Numbered from the stretch's first letter, positions 35,131-44,804 are shown. The stretch: 64,000 nucleotides of DNA from Leptobacterium_A meishanense (GCF_037645805.1 NZ_JBBEXE010000002.1:186001-250000), one strand, 5' to 3'. Notes: a model not told the origin generated them from the sequence alone. Numbers and translations are program-made.

Positions 35131-36657
35131 ATGGATAGAAAACAAGCCTTTTTTGACCATATTACGACTGGATATACTACGAAAGGCGATTATATAACAT
35201 TAGGTGCTGCCATGCTAGATGGAGAAACAGTTACCAACGCCTATGTAAAAATTCCTTTAAAAACAATGAACCGTCATGGGCTTATAGCAGGAGCTACCGG
35301 TACAGGAAAAACAAAAACATTACAAATTATTGCTGAGAACCTTTCTGATAAAGGAATCCCTGTCCTTCTAATGGACTTAAAAGGTGATTTGAGCGGTATT
35401 GCACAGCCCAGTTCGGGACATCCTAAAATAGATGAACGCCATGAAAAAATAGGTTTTCCATTTGAATCCAAGGGTTTTCCGGTTGAGATATTGTCGCTTT
35501 CCGAACAAGAAGGTGTGCGATTGCGGGCCACCGTGTCGGAGTTTGGCTCTGTACTACTTTCCAGGATATTAGATTTAAATGAAACACAACAAGGGGTCTT
35601 AGCGGTAGTTTTTAAATATTGTGATGATAATAAATTGCCCCTATTAGATTTAAAAGACTTAAAAAAGGTTCTCCAATACGCAACAGATGAGGGCAAGGAA
35701 GCATTTGAGGATGTTTATGGCCGTATATCTACTGCTTCTACAGGAGCCATTCTTCGAAAAATAGTTGAGTTGGAACAACAAGGAGCTGAACGTTTTTTTG
35801 GAGAACGCTCATTCGATGTGGACGACTTGGTACGAATTGATCAAAATGGTAGGGGATACATCAATATCATCCGTTTGACAGATATACAAGACAGGCCTAA
35901 ATTGTTTTCCACTTTCATGTTGAGCTTACTAGCAGAGCTATATGCTACATTTCCTGAACAAGGTGATAGTGACCGGCCTGAGTTGGTGCTTTTTATAGAC
36001 GAAGCCCATCTTATTTTTGATGAAGCCTCGAAAGCTCTCCTCAATCAAATAGAAAATATAGTTAAGCTTATCCGTTCTAAAGGAATTGGAGTGTATTTTG
36101 TTACCCAGAACCCAACAGATGTGCCGGATGTTGTACTTTCCCAATTAGGACTAAAGGTACAGCATGCCCTAAGGGCATTCACGGCTAAAGACCGGAAAGC
36201 TATAAAACTAACCGCAGAAAATTATCCGTTATCAGATTATTACAAGACAACTGAAGTATTAACCTCATTAGGTATTGGGGAAGCATTAGTTACAGCATTG
36301 GATGAAAAAGGCCGGCCAACGCCGCTTGCCGCTACCATGCTCCGGGCACCGATGAGCCGTATGGATGTGTTAACAGCAGAAGAACTTAAAAACGTAATTG
36401 ATCATTCTAAGCTTATAAAAAAATACAATGAAGAAATAGACAGAGAGAGTGCGTATGAGTTATTAAATGATAAAATTGCAGCAGCAGAAGCAAAACAAAA
36501 GGTAGCGGAAGAACGTGAAAAAATAGAAAACAAATCAAAAAAGAAAATTACTCAGAAGCAAGTAGATTGGGTAAAACCTATTTTAAAAGTGGTAACAAGT
36601 GCCACTTTTATACGTGGTGTTCTGGGAATTATCAGTAAAAGTAAAAAAAGAAGATAA
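35131..36657 (+). CDS. HerA-like helicase domain ATPase (DUF853)
   Basis: A 508-residue cytosolic P-loop ATPase of the HerA/FtsK superfamily, DUF853 type. Walker A is GATGTGKTK (54-62), Walker B is LVLFIDEAHLIF, and a sensor-like FVTQNP follows. An arginine-finger region lies near GLKVQHALRAFTAKD. The C terminus (about 435-508) is a charged coiled coil ending in a basic tail. DNA translocation is presumed by homology; its partner nuclease NurA is not present nearby, so the biological role is open. Followed five bases later by a lipoprotein gene. Confidence 0.88.
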   Translation: MDRKQAFFDHITTGYTTKGDYITLGAAMLDGETVTNAYVKIPLKTMNRHGLIAGATGTGKTKTLQIIAENLSDKGIPVLLMDLKGDLSGIAQPSSGHPKIDERHEKIGFPFESKGFPVEILSLSEQEGVRLRATVSEFGSVLLSRILDLNETQQGVLAVVFKYCDDNKLPLLDLKDLKKVLQYATDEGKEAFEDVYGRISTASTGAILRKIVELEQQGAERFFGERSFDVDDLVRIDQNGRGYINIIRLTDIQDRPKLFSTFMLSLLAELYATFPEQGDSDRPELVLFIDEAHLIFDEASKALLNQIENIVKLIRSKGIGVYFVTQNPTDVPDVVLSQLGLKVQHALRAFTAKDRKAIKLTAENYPLSDYYKTTEVLTSLGIGEALVTALDEKGRPTPLAATMLRAPMSRMDVLTAEELKNVIDHSKLIKKYNEEIDRESAYELLNDKIAAAEAKQKVAEEREKIENKSKKKITQKQVDWVKPILKVVTSATFIRGVLGIISKSKKRR

Positions 36658-36662
36658 TAGAT

Positions 36663-37220
36663 ATGAGAAAGCATATTTTTTTGATAGTAATATTAGTTGC
36701 GTTTTTTTGGCAGTGTACCGAAAAAACGGATCCATTTCTTATAACAAAAGGACAAGTTGGATATTTAACTAAGGAAACTGGAGTTGAAGAATTAGATAGC
36801 ATTTTTGCAAATGACTCCATATATGAAGATGGAGGCATTAAAGGCTTTGGTTATGCCAGTACAGTCCGTTACTTAATATATGAAAAAGGAGGGAAGCATT
36901 TGATGACAATTTCACCTTCAAAACCATCTGATAGTATTCGAACCATTGAAAATATCCAAATTTATGACGAGCGTTATAAAACGGGTAAAGGCGTTAATGT
37001 AAATAGTACTTTCAAAACAATTAAGGATAACCATAAGATTTCAAAAATTGTAAATACAATGAACAATGTGTTGATTTTTGTGAATGAAATAGACGCCTAT
37101 TTTACGATTGATAAAAAAGAATTGCCGGCAGATCTCCGATATAATACCAGTCAAAAGATAGAAGCTGTCCAAATTCCGGACAATGCAAAAATCAAGTATT
37201 TTATGATAGGGTGGGAATAA
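36663..37220 (+). CDS. Putative lipoprotein of unknown function
   Basis: A 185-residue protein that I do not recognise beyond a resemblance to anonymous flavobacterial lipoproteins. The signal peptide ends with a likely lipobox (FFWQC, Cys18), followed by a region rich in charged residues. No catalytic motif is evident. It lies five bases after the HerA-like gene and 24 bases before a cupin gene in the same direction, so all three may be one transcript, though this need not mean a shared role. Confidence 0.65.
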   Translation: MRKHIFLIVILVAFFWQCTEKTDPFLITKGQVGYLTKETGVEELDSIFANDSIYEDGGIKGFGYASTVRYLIYEKGGKHLMTISPSKPSDSIRTIENIQIYDERYKTGKGVNVNSTFKTIKDNHKISKIVNTMNNVLIFVNEIDAYFTIDKKELPADLRYNTSQKIEAVQIPDNAKIKYFMIGWE

Positions 37221-37244
37221 TAAATAAACATTATTTATAATTAA

Positions 37245-37613
37245 ATGAAAAAAAGCCATACTATTCAAAAAACACCCTTTGTTGTTCCGACTGATGATGG
37301 TAAACATATTGAGGAACATTTTGGCAATGCCACCGATGGAAATACCGATATAAGCATTGCCCGGATGGTAGCACCTCCTGGGTGGAGCGAGCCTTTTCAA
37401 ACCCCTGAATTTGATGAATATACGCTAATTTTAAAAGGTAAAAAGCAATTTAATATTGAGGATAAAATTGTTGTTTTGGAGGCAGGGCAATCCATTAAAA
37501 TTGAAAAACATACGCGGGTTCAATATTCCAATCCATTTGATGAACCTTGTGAATATGTAGCTGTTTGTTTACCTGCTTTTTCTATAGAAATAGCTAATAG
37601 AGAAGAAGAATAA
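37245..37613 (+). CDS. Cupin domain protein
   Basis: A 122-residue small beta-barrel protein of the cupin superfamily. The two cupin motifs are recognisable as PFQTPEFDEYTLILKGK and a second block from VLEAGQSIKIEKHTRVQYSN to CEYVAVCLPAF. The usual metal-binding His pair is not clearly complete: the first motif carries Gln, Glu and Asp where HxH would lie. It may therefore bind no metal or a different ligand. No signal peptide. The substrate is unknown. Confidence 0.75.
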   Translation: MKKSHTIQKTPFVVPTDDGKHIEEHFGNATDGNTDISIARMVAPPGWSEPFQTPEFDEYTLILKGKKQFNIEDKIVVLEAGQSIKIEKHTRVQYSNPFDEPCEYVAVCLPAFSIEIANREEE

Positions 37614-37712
37614 AAGAATGAAAAAGCACTTTTACATAAGTTATGATATCTGTCATTTCTCATGCATTTATTTTCTTCGTAATTTAACCTCTTAATTAAA
37701 AAATGATTTGCA

Positions 37713-38798
37713 TTGAAGTTGTTCTATTCATTAATAGTTTTTTTTATTCTTTTAGTTTCTTGTAATAAAAATCAGTCATATATAAAACCAACTGTAACCG
37801 ATTTGGTTGAATCAGTTTATGCATCGGTTACTGTCCAACCGGACAGTTTGTATGAAGTTTATAGTGCTGTAGGTGGTATATTGGATAAGAACCTGGTGGA
37901 AGAAAATGATACTGTTCTTGTGGGGACTCCAATCCTTCAGGTTATTAATAATACGCCAAAACTCAATACGGAAAATGCTCGTTTAGCATTAGAATTGGCT
38001 CAAAAAAACTATAAAGGGAGTGCAACGCTATTAACACAGTTGGAAACAGAAATAAAGACAGCACTTCTTCAGTACCAAAATGATTCTATCAACTATTTTC
38101 GGCAGAAAAACCTATGGGAGCAAAATATAGGGACTAAAGAAACTTTTGATGCAAAAAAACTTCGTTATGAATTATCAGCCAATACACTTAGGTTGCTTAA
38201 AAGCAGGTACAAAACTACAAAGAATGAGTTGCAAAGTGCTTTAGAGCAAGCAAAAAACAATTATAAAACGGCACTTATAACAACAGATGACTATACGGTT
38301 GCCAGTAAAATAAATGGAACAGTGTATGCCTTGTATAAAAACCCAGGAGAATCAATAACAACACAGCAACCATTGGCATCTATAGGCAGGACAGATACTT
38401 TTGTTATTGAGATGTTGGTTGATGAGGTAGATATTGTGAAAGTAGCTATAGGGCAACCGGTATTGGTAACATTAGAGGCCTATAACGCTACGGTCTTTGA
38501 GGCAATAGTCCATAAAATATACCCTAAAAAAGATGAACGCTCGCAAACATTTACCGTAGAGGCAGTTTTTAAGGGGCAACCGGATGTATTATACCCCGGT
38601 TTATCAGGTGAAGGAAATATAATTATTGCCAAAAAAGAAAATGTACTTACTATTCCTAAAGTATATCTTATAGGTACAAATCAGGTAAAAACAGCGAGAG
38701 GGGTTATAACTATTGTCACCGGATTACACAATATGGATGTTGTAGAAGTTATTTCAGGGATTAATAAAGAAACCCACATATATAAACCCGAGGACTGA
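37713..38798 (+). CDS. Periplasmic adaptor (HlyD/MacA-type membrane fusion protein)
   Basis: A 361-residue lipoprotein adaptor: lipobox Cys17 (FILLVSC), a lipoyl-like half, an alpha-helical hairpin (about 85-195), a second lipoyl half (VASKINGTVYALYKNPGES), and beta-barrel domains. It would bridge the inner-membrane ABC permease and an outer-membrane channel. The only in-frame start before the signal peptide is TTG at 37713; an ATG at 37703 is out of frame. Its stop overlaps the permease start by one base (TGATG). Confidence 0.88.
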   Translation: MKLFYSLIVFFILLVSCNKNQSYIKPTVTDLVESVYASVTVQPDSLYEVYSAVGGILDKNLVEENDTVLVGTPILQVINNTPKLNTENARLALELAQKNYKGSATLLTQLETEIKTALLQYQNDSINYFRQKNLWEQNIGTKETFDAKKLRYELSANTLRLLKSRYKTTKNELQSALEQAKNNYKTALITTDDYTVASKINGTVYALYKNPGESITTQQPLASIGRTDTFVIEMLVDEVDIVKVAIGQPVLVTLEAYNATVFEAIVHKIYPKKDERSQTFTVEAVFKGQPDVLYPGLSGEGNIIIAKKENVLTIPKVYLIGTNQVKTARGVITIVTGLHNMDVVEVISGINKETHIYKPED

Positions 38799-40057
38799 TG
38801 AATTGGAGCGTTATATTAAGCATTGCCAAAACGCATCTGATTAGTAGAAGGAAACAAACTACTACAGCAGCACTTGGTGTAATGTTCGGCATAGGAGCTT
38901 ATATTACCTTAGTGAGCTTTATGACAGGGCTTAATGAAATGTTAGATGGGCTTGTACTAAACCGAACCCCCCACGTACATATATACAATGAGATAAAACC
39001 TTCAGAAAAACAACCGGTAGACCTATATACTGCTTTTGAAAACAGCCATAAAATAATACACTCGGTCAAACCTAAACAAAACCCTGCTAAAATCCATAAT
39101 GCCCTTCCTATCATTAATTATCTAAATAAAGATAAAAGGGTGAAAGGGGCTATTCCACAACTTCAGGCACAAATTTTTTATATAGCAGGTTCAATAGAAA
39201 TAGGAGGAAATTTAAGTGGAATTAATGCAATAGATGAAGCACGGTTATTTAACTTCGATGAATATATCATAAAAGGGACACCAGAAGATTTGGAAAAGGG
39301 CGACAACGCTATCTTAATAGGTGCCGGAATTGCCTATAAAATGTCGCTTGATGTGGGAGACCGTGTTCAAATAAGTACTGTGAGAGGAGCTGTTTTCCCC
39401 TTAAAAATAGTGGGCATCTATCAAAGTGGGATTGCTGATATTGATAATATTCAAAGTTATGCAAATATAAAAACGGTGCAACGTATCCTTGGGGAAGCGG
39501 AAAACTATATTACCGATATTAATGTAAAACTTCATGACATTAATGAAGCAACCCCTATGGCCAAAACGATAGAAAAACAATTTAAACTTACGGCAATAGA
39601 TGTTAATACAGCTAATGCTCAGTTTGAAACAGGTTCTAACATTAGAAACCTTATTACATACGCAGTCTCAATTACATTGCTTATTGTTGCCGGTTTTGGT
39701 ATTTACAATATCCTCAATATGCTTATTTATGAGAAGATGAATGACATTGCTATTTTAAAAGCAACCGGTTTTTCAGGAAAAGATGTACAGTATATTTTTT
39801 TGAGTCAAGCTATGATTATTGGGATTATAGGAGGCATATTAGGGCTTTTTATAGGGTATGCCCTTGCTTCTTTTATAGATACAGTGCCTTTTGAGACAGA
39901 AGCACTACCTACTATAAAGACCTATCCGATTAACTATAACCCATCATATTATGCAATAGGGATTACTTTTGCCATAGTGGCCACTTTTTTGGCTGGATAC
40001 TTACCATCTCAAAAGGCCAAAGGGATAGACCCTGTAAGGATTATAAGAGGGCAATAA
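38798..40057 (+). CDS. ABC transporter permease, MacB/FtsX type
   Basis: A 419-residue permease with the FtsX/MacB_PCD layout: helix at about 22-45, a periplasmic domain, and three C-terminal helices (about 285-400). MNDIAILKATGFSGKDVQYIF and the closing PSQKAKGIDPVRIIRG are typical. It is the middle gene of an efflux set with the adaptor before and the ATPase after it. Cargo is unknown; MacAB-like sets export macrolides, peptides or lipoproteins. Confidence 0.88.
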   Translation: MNWSVILSIAKTHLISRRKQTTTAALGVMFGIGAYITLVSFMTGLNEMLDGLVLNRTPHVHIYNEIKPSEKQPVDLYTAFENSHKIIHSVKPKQNPAKIHNALPIINYLNKDKRVKGAIPQLQAQIFYIAGSIEIGGNLSGINAIDEARLFNFDEYIIKGTPEDLEKGDNAILIGAGIAYKMSLDVGDRVQISTVRGAVFPLKIVGIYQSGIADIDNIQSYANIKTVQRILGEAENYITDINVKLHDINEATPMAKTIEKQFKLTAIDVNTANAQFETGSNIRNLITYAVSITLLIVAGFGIYNILNMLIYEKMNDIAILKATGFSGKDVQYIFLSQAMIIGIIGGILGLFIGYALASFIDTVPFETEALPTIKTYPINYNPSYYAIGITFAIVATFLAGYLPSQKAKGIDPVRIIRGQ

Positions 40058-40066
40058 GATTAAAAA

Positions 40067-40741
40067 ATGGACACCGTATTAGAAGCAAGAAACATCAATA
40101 AATATTTTAAAAAGCCAGTACTTTTCCATGTGCTTAAAGATATTAATTTTGAGGTAAAAAGAGGTGAATTTGCTTCTATCATGGGAAAATCAGGGTGTGG
40201 AAAATCTACTTTATTGTACATTCTATCTACAATGGATACAGATTATGAAGGAGAATTGTTTATAAATGGCGAAAAAGTTACGGGGAAGCACCATCGTGAA
40301 CTTTCTGTAATTAGAAATAGGCATATAGGTTTTGTATTTCAATTTCATTATTTGCTATCGGAGTTTAGCGTTATGGAAAATGTGATGCTCCCAGCTAAAA
40401 AATTAGGAAAAAAAACAGTTATAGAGATAGAACAGGATGCAATGAATAAACTAAATATTTTAGAGATAGGACATTTAGCTAAGAAAAAAGCTTCAAGGAT
40501 ATCCGGAGGAGAAAAACAACGTGTAGCTATTGCCCGTGCATTAATTAACAACCCATCCATTGTAATGGGAGATGAACCTACAGGGAATTTAGACAGCCAT
40601 AATGCAGAGAATGTATTCAATGTCTTCAGGCAATTGAGTCAAGAACAAGGATTGTCTTTACTGGTTGTTACACATGATATGGATTTTGCAGAAAAGACGG
40701 ACCGGATTATCGAAATGGGAGATGGAACCATCTTAAATTGA
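40067..40741 (+). CDS. ABC transporter ATP-binding protein, MacB/LolD type
   Basis: A 224-residue ATPase. Walker A is GKSGCGKST (40-48), signature RISGGEKQRVAIARAL, Walker B IVMGDEPTGNLD, and the H loop VVTHDMD. It is the third gene of the adaptor-permease-ATPase set (nine bases after the permease) and energises it. It could also serve the lone LolC/E-type permease at 29745, since that gene has no ATPase beside it. Confidence 0.92.
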   Translation: MDTVLEARNINKYFKKPVLFHVLKDINFEVKRGEFASIMGKSGCGKSTLLYILSTMDTDYEGELFINGEKVTGKHHRELSVIRNRHIGFVFQFHYLLSEFSVMENVMLPAKKLGKKTVIEIEQDAMNKLNILEIGHLAKKKASRISGGEKQRVAIARALINNPSIVMGDEPTGNLDSHNAENVFNVFRQLSQEQGLSLLVVTHDMDFAEKTDRIIEMGDGTILN

Positions 40742-40768
40742 ACATATACTATATTATCAATAACTTTG
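40738..40768 (+). promoter_or_regulatory. Full Bacteroidota-type promoter of the LOG-family gene
   Basis: TTG (40738-40740) followed after 20 bases by TAACTTTG (40761-40768). Motif and spacing match the TTG-N17-23-TAnnTTTG consensus. The TTG lies in the last codons of the upstream ATPase gene. The predicted start near 40774 gives a leader of about 33 bases, so the LOG gene is probably transcribed on its own. Confidence 0.65.
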
Positions 40769-40806
40769 ATAAAACGATAAAAAGTACACCTTAAATCTGT
40801 ATTCAC

Positions 40807-41571
40807 ATGAGCAAGAAAACGAATAACGAGAAAGTATTTTTAACAGAAGAAGGTTCTTTTTTAAAAGGGCCCCGAACCCGTTGGAAAGAATTTATTTTTA
40901 CATTAAAAGTACAATATCACTTTATAAGAGGCTTTCGGAAGATGCACTTTTTAGGTCCGTGTGTAACGGTGTTTGGCTCTGCGCGTTTTGAGCCGGACAA
41001 TTTACATTATAAGCAAGCTGAAGAAGTAGGAAAGGCTTTGGCCAACATGGGATTTACGGTAATGACCGGAGGAGGCCCTGGAATTATGGAAGCAGCCAAT
41101 AAGGGAGCATATGAATCTGGAGGGCATTCTGTAGGATGCAATATTATTTTACCACATGAACAGGATCCAAACCCATACCTTCATAAGTGGATTAACATCC
41201 CGTATTTTTTTGTTCGTAAATTTCTATTGATAAAATATTCATATGCTTTTGTGGTAATGCCCGGAGGTATTGGAACACTTGATGAGCTTTTTGAGTCGCT
41301 TACACTCATACAGACAAAAATGATCAAACACTTCCCTGTGGTAATTTTTGGAAAAGAATATCACAAAGAGCTATACCATCATATACAAATTATGACAGAA
41401 AACGAAAGTATTGACCAAGAAGATCAAAAACTTTTATTTATAACTGATTCTGTGGATGAAATGGTTGCCCATTTAAAAGTACATGCCGTAAAAAAGTTTG
41501 GATTGGTAGAAAAGCCATACAAAACACGTTGGTGGCTTGGTGAAAAAGCTATAGAAAAAAGAACTACTTAA
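40807..41571 (+). CDS. LOG family (TIGR00730) Rossmann-fold protein
   Basis: A 254-residue cytosolic protein of the lysine-decarboxylase-like LOG family; characterised members hydrolyse nucleoside 5'-monophosphates such as cytokinin ribotides. Motifs are VTVFGSARFEPD, MTGGGPGIMEAANKGA, and the signature PGGIGTLDELFE. An N-terminal basic extension of about 40 residues precedes the fold. It has its own promoter and converges on the MCE operon six bases away. The in vivo substrate is unknown. Confidence 0.9.
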   Translation: MSKKTNNEKVFLTEEGSFLKGPRTRWKEFIFTLKVQYHFIRGFRKMHFLGPCVTVFGSARFEPDNLHYKQAEEVGKALANMGFTVMTGGGPGIMEAANKGAYESGGHSVGCNIILPHEQDPNPYLHKWINIPYFFVRKFLLIKYSYAFVVMPGGIGTLDELFESLTLIQTKMIKHFPVVIFGKEYHKELYHHIQIMTENESIDQEDQKLLFITDSVDEMVAHLKVHAVKKFGLVEKPYKTRWWLGEKAIEKRTT

Positions 41572-41577
41572 ATACCG

Positions 41578-42549
41578 CTATTCTTTTTTATTTTTCTTCT
41601 CTAATCTTCTGAAATAGCCCCTGAAAAGAAAATTGTGCTTCAGTGCTTCCATGTTCTCATTAAACCGTTTACTGCCTTCGTTGATGTTTTTCATGGTTGA
41701 ATCCAATCGCTGTACAAAGATAGGATCATTAGCTAGGTAGTTAATAGCCCCTTCCCCTTCTTCTATATTTTTAAGGATGGTATTCAAATTTTCTGTAGCA
41801 ATAGTGATCCCTTCACTAGAGCTATGCAAATTGGTAATCAATGATTTTATCTGCTTTCCAGAAACAGTATCGCTTAAGAGGACACCAGCTACAGTTTCTT
41901 TATAGTCTACTGAAGCAATTATTTTGTTAAGTGTATTGATAGAGTAGGCAGCTTCTTTACTTGTAACTTTTAAGTTGGTAATGGTTTGTTTTAGGTCAGC
42001 TGCCATTATAGTGTCGTTTAGGAGGATCCCAATAGTACCCTTCCCTTCAACAATACTATTAGTTATTTTTAAGAGGTCAGCTGTTAGGGTTGCTGCATTT
42101 TCATTGGTTACGCTTAAGGTATTTAGAATATCATCTGTCCGGACTTTGTTATAAGAACGGATAGTATCTCGAGGAGCTATTGCAGTGCTTTTACCTTCGC
42201 CCGGTATGATATTAATAATCATGTTGCCCACAAGCCCGTCAGAACCTATAGCAGCCACTGCGTTCTTTTTTATATGCTTTATCATTTCCTGCTCTATGGT
42301 CATTGTAACAATGATAGTTGAATCATTTAGCATTTCAATATTGTTGACATTTCCTGTATTAATACCGGAATACCGAACATTATTGCCCAAACGAAGACCA
42401 TTTACATTATTAAAAACAGCATAGATTTTAAATGTTTTTTCAAATAAGTTTTGTTTATTCCCGATCAAATAAGAAGCTATTGCTATAAAAACAAGCCCAA
42501 TAATAACAAACATTCCAAGTTTTATTTTTTCGGAGGCAGATTTATTCAT
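41578..42549 (-). CDS. MCE-family lipid-transport protein (MlaD type)
   Basis: A 323-residue protein anchored by one N-terminal helix (about 10-28) with a single MCE domain (about 38-115: FNNVNGLRLGNNVRYSG, VAAIGSDGLVGNMIINI) and a long helical C-terminal part (about 140-310) that probably forms a shaft or tunnel. It is the substrate-binding part of an Mla-type phospholipid transporter, with the ATPase and permease genes directly upstream on the same strand. No MlaB or MlaC gene is near. Confidence 0.9.
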   Translation of the reverse strand: MNKSASEKIKLGMFVIIGLVFIAIASYLIGNKQNLFEKTFKIYAVFNNVNGLRLGNNVRYSGINTGNVNNIEMLNDSTIIVTMTIEQEMIKHIKKNAVAAIGSDGLVGNMIINIIPGEGKSTAIAPRDTIRSYNKVRTDDILNTLSVTNENAATLTADLLKITNSIVEGKGTIGILLNDTIMAADLKQTITNLKVTSKEAAYSINTLNKIIASVDYKETVAGVLLSDTVSGKQIKSLITNLHSSSEGITIATENLNTILKNIEEGEGAINYLANDPIFVQRLDSTMKNINEGSKRFNENMEALKHNFLFRGYFRRLEKKNKKE

Positions 42550-42556
42550 GTATCTT

Positions 42557-43285
42557 TTATTTAAAAAACGCTTTTACTTTTTCATCGCTTGACGAAGATA
42601 GTTCTTTAAAAGTACCTTCGGCATAATTAATTCCGTCAACCAAGAGAATCATCCGGTTCGAAATAACCCTGGCACAATCTACATCATGGGTAATAATGAG
42701 TGATGAAGTATTGTATTTTTTTTGAATCCGCATCATTAACAGAATAATTTCCTTGGCTGTTATAGGATCAAGCCCACTGGTAGGCTCATCATATAAAATA
42801 ATTTTAGGTTTTAGAATAAGTGCCCGTGCTAAAGCTACCCGCCTTTTCATACCACCTGAAAGTTCAGCCGGCATTAAATCTACGGCATGTACCAAACCGA
42901 CATTTTCTAAAGCTTCCATCACTAATGCATCTGAATCGGTACCTTTCTGAATAGATCTTCTCATTGGAAATTTAAGGTTTTCACGTACCGTCATAGAATC
43001 ATATAAAGCACTTCCTTGAAAAAGGAACCCAATTTCTGTACGTAGGGAATCCAATTCTTCCTGATTTAGCCCTACAATATTTCTTCCCATAATTTCAATA
43101 CTTCCTGCATCGGGTTGCAGTAGACCGACCAAACATTTGATCATTACTGATTTCCCCGAGCCTGATTTGCCCATTACGACTAAATTTTCTCCTTCGTGTA
43201 GCTGCATATCAAAACCTCTGAGTACATGGTTGTCACCAAAATGTTTTATTAGTCCTTTTATGTTAATTACAACCTTTTGTTTCAT
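42557..43285 (-). CDS. ABC transporter ATPase of the MCE (MlaF-type) system
   Basis: A 242-residue ATPase. Walker A is GKSGSGKSV, signature ELSGGMKRRVALARAL, Walker B IILYDEPTSGLDP, and the H loop IITHDVD. It lies between the permease and MCE genes with gaps of eight and seven bases. It energises phospholipid movement between the membranes; direction cannot be told from sequence. Confidence 0.92.
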   Translation of the reverse strand: MKQKVVINIKGLIKHFGDNHVLRGFDMQLHEGENLVVMGKSGSGKSVMIKCLVGLLQPDAGSIEIMGRNIVGLNQEELDSLRTEIGFLFQGSALYDSMTVRENLKFPMRRSIQKGTDSDALVMEALENVGLVHAVDLMPAELSGGMKRRVALARALILKPKIILYDEPTSGLDPITAKEIILLMMRIQKKYNTSSLIITHDVDCARVISNRMILLVDGINYAEGTFKELSSSSDEKVKAFFK

Positions 43286-43293
43286 ATTCCTGA

Positions 43294-44058
43294 TTACAAA
43301 TCATAAAAAATATCCGCTACAAATACAGCAATGAAATCTATGATAAATATAAGTATGGATGCTAGCACTACAGCAGTGTTTGCCGCAATGCCCACACCAG
43401 CAGTGCCTTTTTTGCAATAATATCCCTTAAAACAGCCTACCAAACCAATGGCAAATCCAAAAAAGAAAGATTTAACGATGGCCGGAATTATATCACCATA
43501 CTCCAATGCGCTAAATACTTTATTGAAATAGAGTTGAAATGATACATCTCCTTTGGTGCTTTCTATAAGATAGGAACCATATAAAGCAAAAACATCACCA
43601 AAAGCAACAAGGATAGGGAGCATCAATGTAGTTGCCATGATCCGGGTCACTACAAGATATTTAAAAGGATTCGTTCCGGATACTTCCATAGCATCTATTT
43701 GCTCGGTAACCTTCATTGAGCCCAGTTCTGCACCAATCCCCGAGGCTACACGCCCGGCACATATCAATGCTGTAATCACAGGACCTACTTCTCTTACAAT
43801 AGCGATACCAACCATATTGGGCATCCAAGAAACAGCTCCAAATTCTATGAGTGTTGGGCGTGTTTGCAATGTTAGTACCAGTCCAATAATAAAACCGGTC
43901 AAACCTACTAATGTAAGCGATCGGTTTCCTATCTGGTAACTTTGCCGGAGTAGTTCGGCAAACTCGTATGGAGGTTTTACGGCCTCTCTCATGAAACGGC
44001 CGGCAAAGAAGGACAACGCTCCAACTTCAACAAAAAATGCTTTAATTTTTTTATTCAT
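43294..44058 (-). CDS. MlaE-type ABC permease
   Basis: A 254-residue inner-membrane permease with about five to six helices. Family motifs include LTLVGLTGFIIGLVLTLQ, the conserved RVASGIGAELGSMKVTEQ and IDAMEVSGTNPFKYLV. It is the first gene of the MlaE-MlaF-MlaD operon. The upstream 210 bases (44059-44268), shared with the divergent VOC gene, show no strong promoter consensus or repeats. Confidence 0.93.
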   Translation of the reverse strand: MNKKIKAFFVEVGALSFFAGRFMREAVKPPYEFAELLRQSYQIGNRSLTLVGLTGFIIGLVLTLQTRPTLIEFGAVSWMPNMVGIAIVREVGPVITALICAGRVASGIGAELGSMKVTEQIDAMEVSGTNPFKYLVVTRIMATTLMLPILVAFGDVFALYGSYLIESTKGDVSFQLYFNKVFSALEYGDIIPAIVKSFFFGFAIGLVGCFKGYYCKKGTAGVGIAANTAVVLASILIFIIDFIAVFVADIFYDL

Positions 44059-44268
44059 AAATCAACTTATGAAAGCACAATCTTACGTTAAGGTATTAAT
44101 ATTTTTGAATATAAAAGAACAATACAGTAGATAAAATGATCAATATCATAAAAGATACCGGTAAGAACCTTCTAATTTTGCATTAAAATAAAAAAGTAGA
44201 AAACTTTAGAGGGAGGGATTGATTGATTTGCTTTTTTTATATTTTTATTGTTATTAAATATATAAAAA

Positions 44269-44694
44269 ATGACATCTGTAAATCCTTTTCATATTGCTAT
44301 TCCGGTTCATGATATAGCGGAATGCAGAACATTTTATAAAGAAATCATTGGTTGTGAAGAGGGTCGCAGCAGTGAACATTGGGTTGATTTTAACTTTTTT
44401 GGGCATCAATTGGTGATTCATTATAAACCTGTGGATGCAACTTCGAAAACACATCATAACCCTGTTGATGGGAAACATGTTCCGGTACCGCATTATGGAG
44501 TAGTGCTGCCATGGGAAGTATTCCATGTATTTGCAGAAGATTTAAAGAAGAAAGGGGTTACATTTATTATAGAACCGTATATACGTTTTGAAGGCCAGGT
44601 TGGGGAGCAAGCTACAATGTTTTTTAAGGATCCTTCTGGGAATGCACTTGAATTTAAGGCGTTTAAAGATATTGATCAGTTATTTGCTAAATAA
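44269..44694 (+). CDS. VOC superfamily protein (glyoxalase/dioxygenase fold)
   Basis: A 141-residue protein of the vicinal-oxygen-chelate fold. Landmarks are FHIAIPVHDIAECRTFYKEI at the start, WVDFNFFGHQLVIH, and FKDPSGNALEFKAF near the end; the His and Glu at these places are likely metal ligands. Family members include glyoxalase, dioxygenases and antibiotic-binding proteins, and the activity here is not determined. It stands alone. Confidence 0.85.
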   Translation: MTSVNPFHIAIPVHDIAECRTFYKEIIGCEEGRSSEHWVDFNFFGHQLVIHYKPVDATSKTHHNPVDGKHVPVPHYGVVLPWEVFHVFAEDLKKKGVTFIIEPYIRFEGQVGEQATMFFKDPSGNALEFKAFKDIDQLFAK

Positions 44695-44804
44695 TCATTT
44701 TAACTTTATGTTCTTTTGAAAGAAGGTTAAGGAACTTGTTTTGTGCCACTTATGTTACACAATAACTCATTATAATGATGGATATTTGTTAGATAGCATT
44801 TCAA

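Noticed and set aside
44059..44268. 210-base divergent gap between the MlaE and VOC genes
   Set aside because: AT-rich, with no consensus promoter, palindrome or small gene that I could support.
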